Shown piece after piece: positions 53,694-63,165 of a stretch of 64,000 bases of DNA. The stretch spans positions 604,305 to 668,304 of the forward strand of contig NZ_JH584235.1 in assembly GCF_000241465.1 (NCBI RefSeq), written 5' to 3'. This DNA comes from Sphingomonas echinoides ATCC 14820 (lineage in GTDB: Bacteria > Pseudomonadota > Alphaproteobacteria > Sphingomonadales > Sphingomonadaceae). The notes beneath the pieces were generated by a model that was given only the letters and a program-made list of their open reading frames with translations, searched no databases and was not told the DNA's origin. The translations under genes and the position numbers were made by a program. Within the stretch, counting starts at the first letter, position 1. Every line of letters starts with the position of its first letter.

Positions 53694-54180
53694 GTGCCAG
53701 CTCTGCCTTAACCTGCGTTTCGATGGTCACGCGGTCGACCGCCACGCCCGAAAGCTTAGCCACGATCTGTTCGACCGCGTCGACCGTATTGGTCTCGATC
53801 TCGGCGAGCGCCTGCACCTTTGCGGCCCCGATGCGACCGGTGGCGGCATCGAGTTGCGCGGCCAGCGCGGCGTCGCTGGTCTTCAGCTTGGCCTCGGTGC
53901 CGGCAACCGCCCGCGCCTTGGCTTCGCCGAGGGCGACGGTCGCCTTGGCACGCGCGGATTCGAGCCCCGTTTGATAATCGCGCTCGGACGCGAGCGCAGC
54001 AGCGCGCGCCGCCTCCGCCGCGGCGATGTCCCCCGCGATCCGGCCGTTACGATCTTCGATCGTCGCCTCGATCTTGGGGACCATCGCCTTGCCGATCCCG
54101 ACATAGATCAGCGCGAATACGATCGCGAGCCAGAACAGCTGCGAGGCGTAAATCTCGCCAATCTGGGAAATCTGCGGCAT
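53686..54180 (-). CDS. F0F1 ATP synthase subunit b'
   Basis: The 164-residue protein has an N-terminal membrane helix (LFWLAIVFALIYVGIGKAM) and a charged coiled coil. It begins PQISQIGEIYASQLFWLAI, the usual b' N-terminus. With subunit b it forms the heterodimeric peripheral stalk linking F0 subunit a to F1. Confidence 0.92.
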   Translation of the reverse strand: MPQISQIGEIYASQLFWLAIVFALIYVGIGKAMVPKIEATIEDRNGRIAGDIAAAEAARAAALASERDYQTGLESARAKATVALGEAKARAVAGTEAKLKTSDAALAAQLDAATGRIGAAKVQALAEIETNTVDAVEQIVAKLSGVAVDRVTIETQVKAELAHG

Positions 54181-54199
54181 CGGGTGCGCTCGCTCTTGC

Positions 54200-54430
54200 T
54201 TACTTGACGACGAAGAGGATGAGGATCGCGACGACGAACGCGATCAGACCCAGAAGTTCCGAAGCCGCGAAGCCAATGAACAGGCGGCCCTGCTGGCCGT
54301 CTGCGGCACCCGGGTTGCGCAGCGCGCCTTCGAGGAACGAACCGAACACGTTGCCCACGCCGAGCGCGGCCAGACCAACGCCGATCGCCGCGAGGCCGGC
54401 ACCGATGTACATTGCAGAAGTATGATCCAT
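54200..54430 (-). CDS. atpE: F0F1 ATP synthase subunit c
   Basis: The 76-residue hairpin protein forms the rotating c-ring. Helix 1 is glycine-rich (IGAGLAAIGVGLAALGVGNVFGSFLEGALRNP). The polar loop is RNPGAADGQQG, and helix 2 carries the proton-carrying Glu in AASELLGLIAFV. It is followed 19 bases downstream by b'. Confidence 0.97.
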   Translation of the reverse strand: MDHTSAMYIGAGLAAIGVGLAALGVGNVFGSFLEGALRNPGAADGQQGRLFIGFAASELLGLIAFVVAILILFVVK

Positions 54431-54472
54431 GATAGGCTCCTTGAGAATTACGTAGTGAGGGTATTGAAAAGA

Positions 54473-55255
54473 TTAGTGCAGGTGCACCGCGTCGTGCAGG
54501 TACAGCGACGTCAACAGCGCAAACACATAGGCCTGGATCGCACACACCAGCAACTCCAGTGCGCTGACCCCGACGATCATCACAAAGCTGAGCACGCTGA
54601 CGACGGGCCCAAGCGCGCCGCCCGCATTGAGGCCCTGCACAACAAAGCTGCCGAACACTTCGAGCAGGATGTGCCCCGCCGTCATCGCGACGAACAGTCG
54701 CAGACCGAGCGAGAACGGGCGCACCATGAAGGAGACGAATTCGACCGGGATGATCACCGGCATCAGCCAGGCAGGCGCACCGTGCGGCACGAACAGGCTG
54801 AAGAACTTCAGGCCATGCGTCGCAAATCCGACCACCAGCACGATGCCGAAAGACAGGAACGCCAGCACCGCCGTGACGGTGATGTGGCTGGTGACCGCGA
54901 AGGTGTGCAGACCCGGCAGGATCGCGAGCGGCAGCACGCCGATGAGATTGGCGAACAGGATGAAGAAGAACAGCGAGAAGATGTAGGGCGCGAATTTCTT
55001 GCCGCCCGAGCCGATGTTCACCGTCACCATATTGTCGATGAAGCTGACCGCATCTTCTGCCGCAACCTGCCAGCGGCCGGGCACGAGCTGGCGCTTCAGG
55101 CCACCGGCCATGAACACAGCGAGCAGCACGAACACGACGATCATGAACAGCGCCGAGTTGGTGAAAGATACGTCATAGCCGAACAGATCCAGATGCCGAC
55201 CCAATACGGGCTCGACCTTGAACTGTTCCATCGGATCGATTTTGCCGGCGCTCAC
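54473..55255 (-). CDS. atpB: F0F1 ATP synthase subunit a
   Basis: The 260-residue inner-membrane protein supplies the proton half-channels against the c-ring. The essential Arg lies in RPFSLGLRLFVAMTAGHILLE, and the last helices end in AIQAYVFALLTSLYLHDAVH. Its start overlaps the atpI stop by four bases. Confidence 0.96.
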   Translation of the reverse strand: MSAGKIDPMEQFKVEPVLGRHLDLFGYDVSFTNSALFMIVVFVLLAVFMAGGLKRQLVPGRWQVAAEDAVSFIDNMVTVNIGSGGKKFAPYIFSLFFFILFANLIGVLPLAILPGLHTFAVTSHITVTAVLAFLSFGIVLVVGFATHGLKFFSLFVPHGAPAWLMPVIIPVEFVSFMVRPFSLGLRLFVAMTAGHILLEVFGSFVVQGLNAGGALGPVVSVLSFVMIVGVSALELLVCAIQAYVFALLTSLYLHDAVHLH

Positions 55256-55536
55256 TCCGCGCGCTCCTTCGAAATCTTGATGATGTTAAGGAACGCCCCG
55301 ATCACCGCGAGCGTCAAGACGATCAGCAACGCCCAGGGCGAGGTTCCCAACCAATGGTCGAGTGCCCAGCCCATGACCCCACCGCCAAACAAGGCACCCA
55401 GCAGCAGAGTCAGCACGCGCGCGCCCTGCGAATAGCCTTTCGCCGGCGGCACCACCCCACCAGCACGCACCTGGCCAGCCGCCTTCGCCGAAGCGATGCG
55501 GGCATCCAGGTCGTTCTTCTGGTGTACGTCGGCCAA
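55252..55536 (-). CDS. atpI: AtpI-family ATP synthase assembly protein
   Basis: The 94-residue protein has two membrane helices (VLTLLLGALFGGGVMGWALDHWL and PWALLIVLTLAVIGAFLNII) joined by the short AtpI/AtpZ-type loop, preceded by a charged N-terminus. Relatives help assemble the c-ring or carry Mg2+/Ca2+. It is the first gene of the F0 operon, coupled to atpB. Confidence 0.9.
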   Translation of the reverse strand: MADVHQKNDLDARIASAKAAGQVRAGGVVPPAKGYSQGARVLTLLLGALFGGGVMGWALDHWLGTSPWALLIVLTLAVIGAFLNIIKISKERAE

Positions 55537-55747
55537 GGGGCGCTTATCCTGATAAGAAAACGCCGCCGTGCCTTTGGCACCGCGACGGTGAACATCGGGG
55601 ATCGTGGGGAAAGAGCCCCGTTCACGCGCCGTTTAGGAAGGTGACCGGGGGGTGTCAACTCTTGTGGCCGATCCGGACCGCTGCCCAGCCCTCTGCCCAG
55701 CCCTCTGCGTTGCCTATCGTCTCGGCGCGCGATACTCCTTTACTTCG

Positions 55748-56431
55748 ATGAACACGCCCCTCCCCGATCATGCCGGACATCGCGCACGACTGCGCCAGCG
55801 CTTGATCGAACAGGGCGGCGACGCGCTGCTAGACCATGAATTGGTGGAATATCTTCTGGCATTGGCGATTCCCCGGCGCGACACCAAACCGCTGGCCAAG
55901 GCCCTGCTTGCCGAATTCGGCGGGGTTGGCGGGTTGTTCAGCGCCGATCCGGAGGCATTGCTGCGCGTCCCCGGCATGGGCGAGACCTCGGTCGCGGCGA
56001 TCAAGATCGTGCAAGCGACCGCGCTTCGGCTGCTGCGCGTACACGCCAGCGCGCAACCGGTGCTGGCGAGCTGGCAAGCGTTGATCGACTATCTCCACGC
56101 CGACATGGCGCACCGCACCAACGAACGGGTCCGCGTGCTGCATCTCAACACCCGCAATATGCTGATTCGCGACGAGGCGATGAGCGAGGGCTCGATCGAC
56201 GAGGCGGCCCTCTATGTGCGCGAAGTCATTCGCCGCGCGATCGACCTGGGTTCGGCCGCGATCATTCTGGTGCACAATCACCCGAGCGGAGACCCCGCCC
56301 CCAGCCGCGCCGACATCGAAGTCACCCGCAAGGTCGCCGAAACGGGCAAGCGCCTCGGCATTGCCGTGCACGACCACATCATCATCGGGGCGAGCGGGCA
56401 TTCCAGCCTGCGCGCGATGGGGCTGTTGTAA
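55748..56431 (+). CDS. radC: RadC-family JAB1/MPN/JAMM protein
   Basis: The 227-residue protein has an N-terminal helix-hairpin-helix-like region (LLRVPGMGETSVAAIK) and a C-terminal JAMM metalloprotease-like domain with LVHNHPSGDPAPSRAD and IIIGASGHSSLRAMGLL. Despite the name, a repair role is unproven. ATG 55748 is preferred because the earlier frame adds a Cys/Pro-rich extension. Confidence 0.93.
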   Translation: MNTPLPDHAGHRARLRQRLIEQGGDALLDHELVEYLLALAIPRRDTKPLAKALLAEFGGVGGLFSADPEALLRVPGMGETSVAAIKIVQATALRLLRVHASAQPVLASWQALIDYLHADMAHRTNERVRVLHLNTRNMLIRDEAMSEGSIDEAALYVREVIRRAIDLGSAAIILVHNHPSGDPAPSRADIEVTRKVAETGKRLGIAVHDHIIIGASGHSSLRAMGLL

Positions 56432-56433
56432 AA

Positions 56434-56455
56434 CGCGGAGCGCCCGGCCGCTCCG
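56434..56455 (-). terminator. Hairpin between radC and EF-hand gene
   Basis: CGGAGCG-CCCGGC-CGCTCCG (56436-56455) is a perfect seven-base stem. On the minus strand it is followed by CGTTTT, so it may terminate the EF-hand gene; on the plus strand it comes just after the radC stop. Confidence 0.45.
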
Positions 56456-56492
56456 GGGTGGAGAGCGGCGGGCGCGTGCGGCAGGCGCGGAA

Positions 56493-56969
56493 TTAGCCCT
56501 GCTGCGACAGGAAGCCGGTCAGCTCCGATTTGCTGACCTTCTTGTTCTTGTCGGTATCGGCCTGAGCGAAGGCCTTGTTCAGCCATGCCTTGGTGGCGGG
56601 CGACGTTGCCTTGGCCGAAGGATCGCTCGCGCTTTTCAGCGCAACCATCCACGTGTCGAACTCCTTGGCGCTCAGCACGCCGTCACCATCCTTGTCATAG
56701 GTGGCAAATTCCTGGTTCACCACTTGCGCCACCTGCGGACCCGTCGCTGGCTGGGCTGCCACCGCCGAATCTGGGGCTGGGGCATTAGGCGAATCGGCGG
56801 GCGCTGCGCTCTGCGGAGTCGCCGGAGCAGGCTGAGCGGGAAGCGCTTGATCAGTCGTCGTTGGCACAGATTGCGACGTTTGCGGGCTAACCGGAGTGAT
56901 CTGGGCGTCCTGGGCAAATGCCGGGGCCGCCAACGTCATTGCGCCAGCAAGTAAAGCATATTTCAACAT
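56493..56969 (-). CDS. Exported EF-hand protein
   Basis: The 158-residue protein has a signal peptide (1-19, ending AFAQ), a proline/alanine-rich linker of about 55 residues, and two EF-hands: DKDGDGVLSAKEF with a full set of calcium ligands, and DTDKNKKVSKSEL. A periplasmic or surface calcium-binding role is likely. A purine synthesis gene diverges from it. Confidence 0.85.
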   Translation of the reverse strand: MLKYALLAGAMTLAAPAFAQDAQITPVSPQTSQSVPTTTDQALPAQPAPATPQSAAPADSPNAPAPDSAVAAQPATGPQVAQVVNQEFATYDKDGDGVLSAKEFDTWMVALKSASDPSAKATSPATKAWLNKAFAQADTDKNKKVSKSELTGFLSQQG

Positions 56970-57176
56970 CGGATTTCTCCTTCAGCGTGTTCATCAATCT
57001 CGTCGAACGCAACGCTTTGCATCGTCAATGGCGTTCACGGTATCAACACGCTTGCTTCCGGATCGGTCCCTTTATCGCCGATTTGAACCATCGGCTTGTC
57101 CCTGCTAACGCGCGTGTCATCGCGGACCCGTTGCGATTCCGCGATGGCCCGACTCTGCCGCATTCAAGGAAATCCG

Positions 57177-58481
57177 ATGGTCCCCCGCTATTCCCGCCCC
57201 GACATGGTCGCGATCTGGACGCCCGAAGCGCGTTTTCAGATCTGGTTCGAGATCGAGGCGCATGCGACCGATGCGCTGGCCGAGCTGGGTGTCGTCCCCA
57301 AGGAAGCCGCCGCCGCGATCTGGGCGAAGGGCGCGTTCGAGGTCGAGCGCATCGACGAGATCGAGCGCGAGACCAAGCATGACGTGATCGCCTTCCTGAC
57401 CAATGTCGCCGAACATGTCGGCCCCGAAGCGCGCTTCATGCACCAGGGCATGACCTCGTCCGACGTGCTTGATACCTGCCTTGCGGTGCAGCTGGCGCGC
57501 GCGAGCGACTTGCTGATCGCCGATCTCGATGCGTTGCTGGCGGTGCTCAAGCGCCGGGCGATCGAGCATAAATTGACCCCGACGATCGGCCGCAGCCATG
57601 GCATTCACGCCGAGCCGGTCACGTTCGGGCTCAAGCTGGCGCAAGCCTATGCCGAATTCGCCCGTAACCGCGCGCGTCTGGTCGCGGCGCGGGCCGACAT
57701 CGCAACCTGCGCGATTTCGGGCGCGGTCGGCACCTTCGCCAATATCGATCCGTTCGTGGAAGCGCATGTCGCCGAGAAGCTCGGCCTGACCGTCGAGCCG
57801 GTTTCGACCCAAGTCATCCCGCGCGACCGCCACGCGATGTTCTTCGCGACGCTCGGCGTGATCGCCTCGTCGATCGAGCGGCTCGCGACCGAGATCCGCC
57901 ATTTGCAGCGCACCGAAGTGCTGGAGGCCGAAGAGTTCTTCTCGCCGGGCCAAAAGGGCTCCTCGGCAATGCCGCACAAGCGCAACCCGGTGCTGACCGA
58001 AAACCTGACCGGCCTTGCGCGGATGGTGCGCGGTTATGTGACGCCAGCGCTGGAGAATGTGGCGCTGTGGCATGAGCGCGATATCTCGCACTCCTCGGTC
58101 GAGCGCTATATCGGCCCCGACGCCACGATCACGCTCGACTTCGCGCTGGCGCGGCTGACCGGGGTCATGGACAAGCTCGTCGTCTATCCTGCGCGGATGG
58201 ACAAGAACCTCAACAAGATGGGTGGCCTGGTCCATTCGCAGCGCGTGCTGCTGGCGCTGACGCAAGCAGGCGTCAGCCGCGAGGACGCCTATCGCCTGGT
58301 CCAGCGCAACGCGATGAAGGTGTGGGATTCGGACGGCGCATTGTCGCTGATGGAATTGCTCAAGGCCGACCCGGAAGTGACGGCGGCGCTGTCGGTTGCG
58401 GAGATCGAGGACAAGTTCGACCTTGGCTACCACCTGAAGCATGTCGACACGATCTTTGCGCGGGTGTTCGACAACGACTGA
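57177..58481 (+). CDS. purB: Adenylosuccinate lyase
   Basis: The 434-residue enzyme acts twice in purine synthesis, splitting SAICAR and adenylosuccinate to release fumarate. The family signature GQKGSSAMPHKRNP lies near residue 260, the catalytic His in GRSHGIHAEPVTFG, and MTSSDVLDT near residue 88. ATG 57177 has AAGGA seven bases upstream. The gene is monocistronic and followed by a strong palindrome. Confidence 0.97.
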   Translation: MVPRYSRPDMVAIWTPEARFQIWFEIEAHATDALAELGVVPKEAAAAIWAKGAFEVERIDEIERETKHDVIAFLTNVAEHVGPEARFMHQGMTSSDVLDTCLAVQLARASDLLIADLDALLAVLKRRAIEHKLTPTIGRSHGIHAEPVTFGLKLAQAYAEFARNRARLVAARADIATCAISGAVGTFANIDPFVEAHVAEKLGLTVEPVSTQVIPRDRHAMFFATLGVIASSIERLATEIRHLQRTEVLEAEEFFSPGQKGSSAMPHKRNPVLTENLTGLARMVRGYVTPALENVALWHERDISHSSVERYIGPDATITLDFALARLTGVMDKLVVYPARMDKNLNKMGGLVHSQRVLLALTQAGVSREDAYRLVQRNAMKVWDSDGALSLMELLKADPEVTAALSVAEIEDKFDLGYHLKHVDTIFARVFDND

Positions 58482-58488
58482 TCGACAG

Positions 58489-58512
58489 ATTTGCACGCTT
58501 CAACGTGCAAAT
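58489..58512. terminator. Palindrome after purB
   Basis: ATTTGCACG-CTTCAA-CGTGCAAAT is a perfect nine-base stem starting eight bases after the purB stop. There is no T-run, so it may be a processing or stabilising hairpin, or an operator for whatever lies downstream. A second inverted repeat (TGCGCG/CGCGCA) follows near 58527-58549. Confidence 0.45.
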
Positions 58513-58606
58513 GCTGCACTTGCGAATGCGCGTAATAATATTGCGCGCATAAGTAACAATCTCCAAACGCCTCCCTGCCGGAACGGTCCGGCACGGAGAT
58601 CCTACC

Positions 58607-58687
58607 ATGCGCATTCTGCAAAGCCTCGCGAGCGGCCTCATCGCCGTTGCAGGCGTCGCGCTGGTGGTTGAGGTTCTTAGCCTCTAA
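58607..58687 (+). CDS. Possible 26-residue membrane peptide
   Basis: ATG 58607, with GGAG nine bases upstream, opens a 26-codon frame: MRILQSLASGLIAVAGVALVVEV and a short end. It reads as one hydrophobic helix after a basic residue. Codon choice looks like the host's. It lies between purB and a GC-rich repeat, with palindromes upstream and a CCGCCCC/GGGGCGG hairpin 14 bases after its stop. Function unknown. Confidence 0.45.
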   Translation: MRILQSLASGLIAVAGVALVVEVLSL

Positions 58688-58699
58688 CCCATCGGCCCA

Positions 58700-58895
58700 C
58701 CCGCCCCTTCTTCTTGACGGGGCGGCCAGGGCTGTGGGGTTGAGAGCAGATTTTCACATCTTTAGCGGAAGGCGTCCGCCAAACATCCCACCGTCACCCC
58801 GGCCCTGTGCCGGGGTCCACCGTGCCGCAAATCCTGCGCGTGCGGTTAGTGTTCCCGGCGGACCCCGGGACAAGCCCGGGGTGACGGGTGATAGC
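58700..58895. repeat. GC-rich palindromic repeats between purB and dnaJ
   Basis: CCGCCCC (58701-58707) pairs with GGGGCGG (58719-58725). Further on, a GTCACCCCGG-type unit with a CCGGGGTCCAC complement near 58795-58820 is repeated in inverted form near 58860-58885 (GGACCCCGGGAC, CCCGGGGTGAC). Such units are common between genes in sphingomonads. No coding frame is convincing here. Confidence 0.5.
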
Positions 58896-58909
58896 GCCGG
58901 GTTCGCCCC

Positions 58910-60025
58910 TTAACCCCAGGCGCTTTTCATCTTCTTGAAGAAGCCGCTGGTCTGCGGGCATTCCTTGCCGGTTTCGGTCGCGCGGAATTCCTCGAGCAAT
59001 TCGCGCTGACGCGAGCTCAGGCCGGTCGGGGTTTCCACCTCGATGCGAATCACCAGATCACCGCGCCCACGCCCTTGCAGCACCGGCATCCCGGCACCAC
59101 GCTGCCGCAATTCGCGCCCCGACTGCGTGCCGGCTGGAATCTTGATCGTGTGCTCCACACCATCGGGCCCGGGAATGGTGATATCCCCGCCCAGTGCTGC
59201 CGTGGTGAAGCTGATCGGCGCACGCGCAAACAACGTCGTGCCCTCGCGCTGGAACAGCGGATGCCGCGCGACGTGCAGGAAGATATAGAGGTCGCCCGGA
59301 GGAGCACCCCGCATCCCGGCCTCGCCTTCGCCGGTGAGGCGCACGCGCGTACCCTCATCGACGCCGGGCGGAATGTTGACCGTGCGCGTCTTGGTCTTTT
59401 CGACGCGGCCTTCGCCCCGGCAATTGCCGCACGGATCGGAAATGGTCTGGCCGGCACCGTGGCAGGTCGGGCAGGTGCGCTCGACCACAAAGAAACCTTG
59501 CTGCGCGCGCACTTTGCCGTGGCCGTGACAGGTATTGCAGGTCTTAGCCGCCGTACCCTTGGTCGCGCCGGTGCCGTTGCACACGTCGCACACACCGGTG
59601 ACGTCGATGGTGATGTCGGTGGATTTGCCGTGGAACGCTTCCTCCAGCGTGATTTCCATGTCGTAGCGCAAATCGGCACCACGCCTTGGGCCGCTGGCAC
59701 CGCCACGCTGGCCACCCATGAATTCGCCGAAGATATTCTCGAAGATATCCGAAAAGGCGCTGAAATCCTGCGGGCCGCCGCCGCCACCGCCGCCCTGTTT
59801 GAACGCGGCATGGCCATAGCGATCATAGGCCGCGCGCTTTTGCGGGTCCTTCAGGCAGTCATAGGCTTCGCTGATCGCCTTGAAGCGCGCCTCGGAATCG
59901 TTGCATCCCGGATTCTTGTCGGGGTGATAGCGCATTGCCAAGCGACGATACGAGGATTTGAGCGTGCCTTCATCGGCATCGCGCTCGCATTCCAGCAATT
60001 CGTAGAAATCGACTTCAGTGCTCAT
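58910..60025 (-). CDS. dnaJ: Chaperone DnaJ (Hsp40)
   Basis: The 371-residue co-chaperone stimulates DnaK ATPase and delivers substrates. The J domain holds YHPDKN near residue 34. A G/F region follows, then four zinc-binding repeats [24 protein letters not shown] and CGNCRGEG (about 143-210), then the C-terminal substrate-binding domains. It lies 138 bases downstream of dnaK on the same strand with repeats between. Confidence 0.97.
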   Translation of the reverse strand: MSTEVDFYELLECERDADEGTLKSSYRRLAMRYHPDKNPGCNDSEARFKAISEAYDCLKDPQKRAAYDRYGHAAFKQGGGGGGGPQDFSAFSDIFENIFGEFMGGQRGGASGPRRGADLRYDMEITLEEAFHGKSTDITIDVTGVCDVCNGTGATKGTAAKTCNTCHGHGKVRAQQGFFVVERTCPTCHGAGQTISDPCGNCRGEGRVEKTKTRTVNIPPGVDEGTRVRLTGEGEAGMRGAPPGDLYIFLHVARHPLFQREGTTLFARAPISFTTAALGGDITIPGPDGVEHTIKIPAGTQSGRELRQRGAGMPVLQGRGRGDLVIRIEVETPTGLSSRQRELLEEFRATETGKECPQTSGFFKKMKSAWG

Positions 60026-60047
60026 CTTGCGCCTCTAGGCCCTGTCC

Positions 60048-60160
60048 CGAGCGGGAGAGGGTTTGGGAGAGGGAATTATGAGGAAGCCGCAGTGCGATCT
60101 GCATCGCAGCACGGCCCCTCTCCCCGACCCTCTCCCCACATAAGGGGAGAGGGAGATAGT
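60048..60160. repeat. Palindromic repeat between dnaK and dnaJ
   Basis: CCCTCTCCCC (60128-60137) pairs with GGGGAGAGGG (60144-60153) over ten bases, and further GGGAGAGGG/CCCTCTCCC tracts flank it. The same tracts occur at 41365-41560. With no T-run, the hairpin more likely tunes the dnaK:dnaJ mRNA ratio or protects the dnaK 3' end than ends transcription. Confidence 0.5.
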
Positions 60161-60163
60161 ATC

Positions 60164-62065
<1,902 letters not shown>

Positions 62066-62149
62066 TGGTCCTCTGGGGCCCCCGTCTGTCAAAAAAATTG
62101 CCGTTCCGCCGCGCCCTTAGGATAAGCGACGCGACACTTCACTCCGGCG

Positions 62150-62177
62150 ATATAGGGGGGCTTTCGCTTGTCGCAAG
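62150..62177 (-). promoter_or_regulatory. RpoH (sigma-32) type promoter of dnaK
   Basis: On the minus strand CTTG (62177-62174) and CCTATAT (62156-62150) are separated by 17 bases. This matches the alphaproteobacterial heat-shock consensus and sits correctly upstream of dnaK. Confidence 0.75.
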
Positions 62178-62235
62178 ATTTCGCCGCACGTAGAGTGGCG
62201 CGATAAGTTCCCAAAGCGGGAGAAGGTGGTTGCAA

Positions 62236-62670
62236 ATGCGAAAAATTCTGGTGTTGACCGCGCTTGCCATGGGGGGCTGCAGCCAGCCGCCGGTGCTGTC
62301 GGTCGATAAGGGGTATGTGCGGCTCGCGGCGATTCCCAGCCGTCCCGCTGCCGCCTATTTCACCATCCATGGCGGCCCCGCCGACACCACGCTCCTTTCG
62401 GTCAGCAGCGATGTCTCGGTGAAGAGCGAACTGCACGAATCGATGACGTCGGGAAACATGGCGACGATGAAGCCGATCGGCGACCTGGCGATCCCCGCTG
62501 CCTCCACCACCGTGTTCAAACCCGGCGGCAAGCATGTGATGTTGTTCGATATGAATCCGGGGATCAAACCGGGCCGCGCGGTCACGCTGACCTTCACCTT
62601 CTCCAACAACCAGCGCGTGCTATACGACGCACCGACCATCGCCGCAGGGGCCCCTGCCCCGACCGAGTGA
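62236..62670 (+). CDS. PCu(A)C-family copper chaperone lipoprotein
   Basis: The 144-residue protein has a lipoprotein signal with lipobox MGGC. The body carries the family's metal ligands in HESMTSGNMATM and GGKHVMLFDMNPGIKPG. Relatives deliver Cu(I) to cytochrome oxidase. A TTG six bases upstream is an alternative start. The stop overlaps the next gene's GTG. Confidence 0.88.
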   Translation: MRKILVLTALAMGGCSQPPVLSVDKGYVRLAAIPSRPAAAYFTIHGGPADTTLLSVSSDVSVKSELHESMTSGNMATMKPIGDLAIPAASTTVFKPGGKHVMLFDMNPGIKPGRAVTLTFTFSNNQRVLYDAPTIAAGAPAPTE

Positions 62671-63116
62671 CCAGCCGTACCTTGACGGCGGGCGAGGTCG
62701 CGCTCGCCCGTAGCGTGTTTGGCGATGCGATCGACTATGCGCCGATACGGCTGGAGCAACGCAAATGGGCGTTCTTTCAGCCGCGCGAAACGGTGATGGC
62801 CCCGACCGGCACGATCCACTTTCATCCGGCAGGCACACGCTACCGTGCGGACTTCTCGTGCGGGGACCTCGACGATCAGGGGCTCCTGATCCACGAATTG
62901 ACGCATATCTGGCAAAGCCAGTGCGGGATTTTCCTGCCGCTGCGCCGTCATCCCTTCTGTCGCTACCACTATGCCATCCAGCCAGGCCTGCCGCTGCACC
63001 GCTACGGTATCGAGCAGCAGGCGGAGATCGTGCGGCACACCTTCGTGCTGCGCCACGGCGGCTTCGTGCGCGGGGCGCTCCCGCTGGCGACCTATGAGAG
63101 TATTTTGCCGTTTTGA
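62667..63116 (+). CDS. HExxH-containing 'vgr related' type protein
   Basis: The 149-residue protein contains HELTHIWQ near residue 76, a zinc-metallopeptidase-like HExxH motif, and a downstream EQQAEIVRHTFV that could supply a third ligand. Proteins like this are often labelled vgr-related without evidence for type VI secretion. It starts with GTG overlapping the preceding lipoprotein stop (GTGA), so the two are coupled. Confidence 0.75.
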   Translation: MTSRTLTAGEVALARSVFGDAIDYAPIRLEQRKWAFFQPRETVMAPTGTIHFHPAGTRYRADFSCGDLDDQGLLIHELTHIWQSQCGIFLPLRRHPFCRYHYAIQPGLPLHRYGIEQQAEIVRHTFVLRHGGFVRGALPLATYESILPF

Positions 63117-63121
63117 AATAA

Positions 63122-63149
63122 TTGCCCGCAGCCCGACAACCTGTAATAT
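63122..63149 (+). promoter_or_regulatory. Candidate promoter for the right-edge membrane gene
   Basis: TTGCCC (63122-63127) and TAATAT (63144-63149) are 16 bases apart. The predicted start falls just before the GGGGGG ribosome site of the gene at 63166. The -35 match is moderate. Confidence 0.35.
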
Positions 63150-63165
63150 TGACTGCAGGGGGGGC

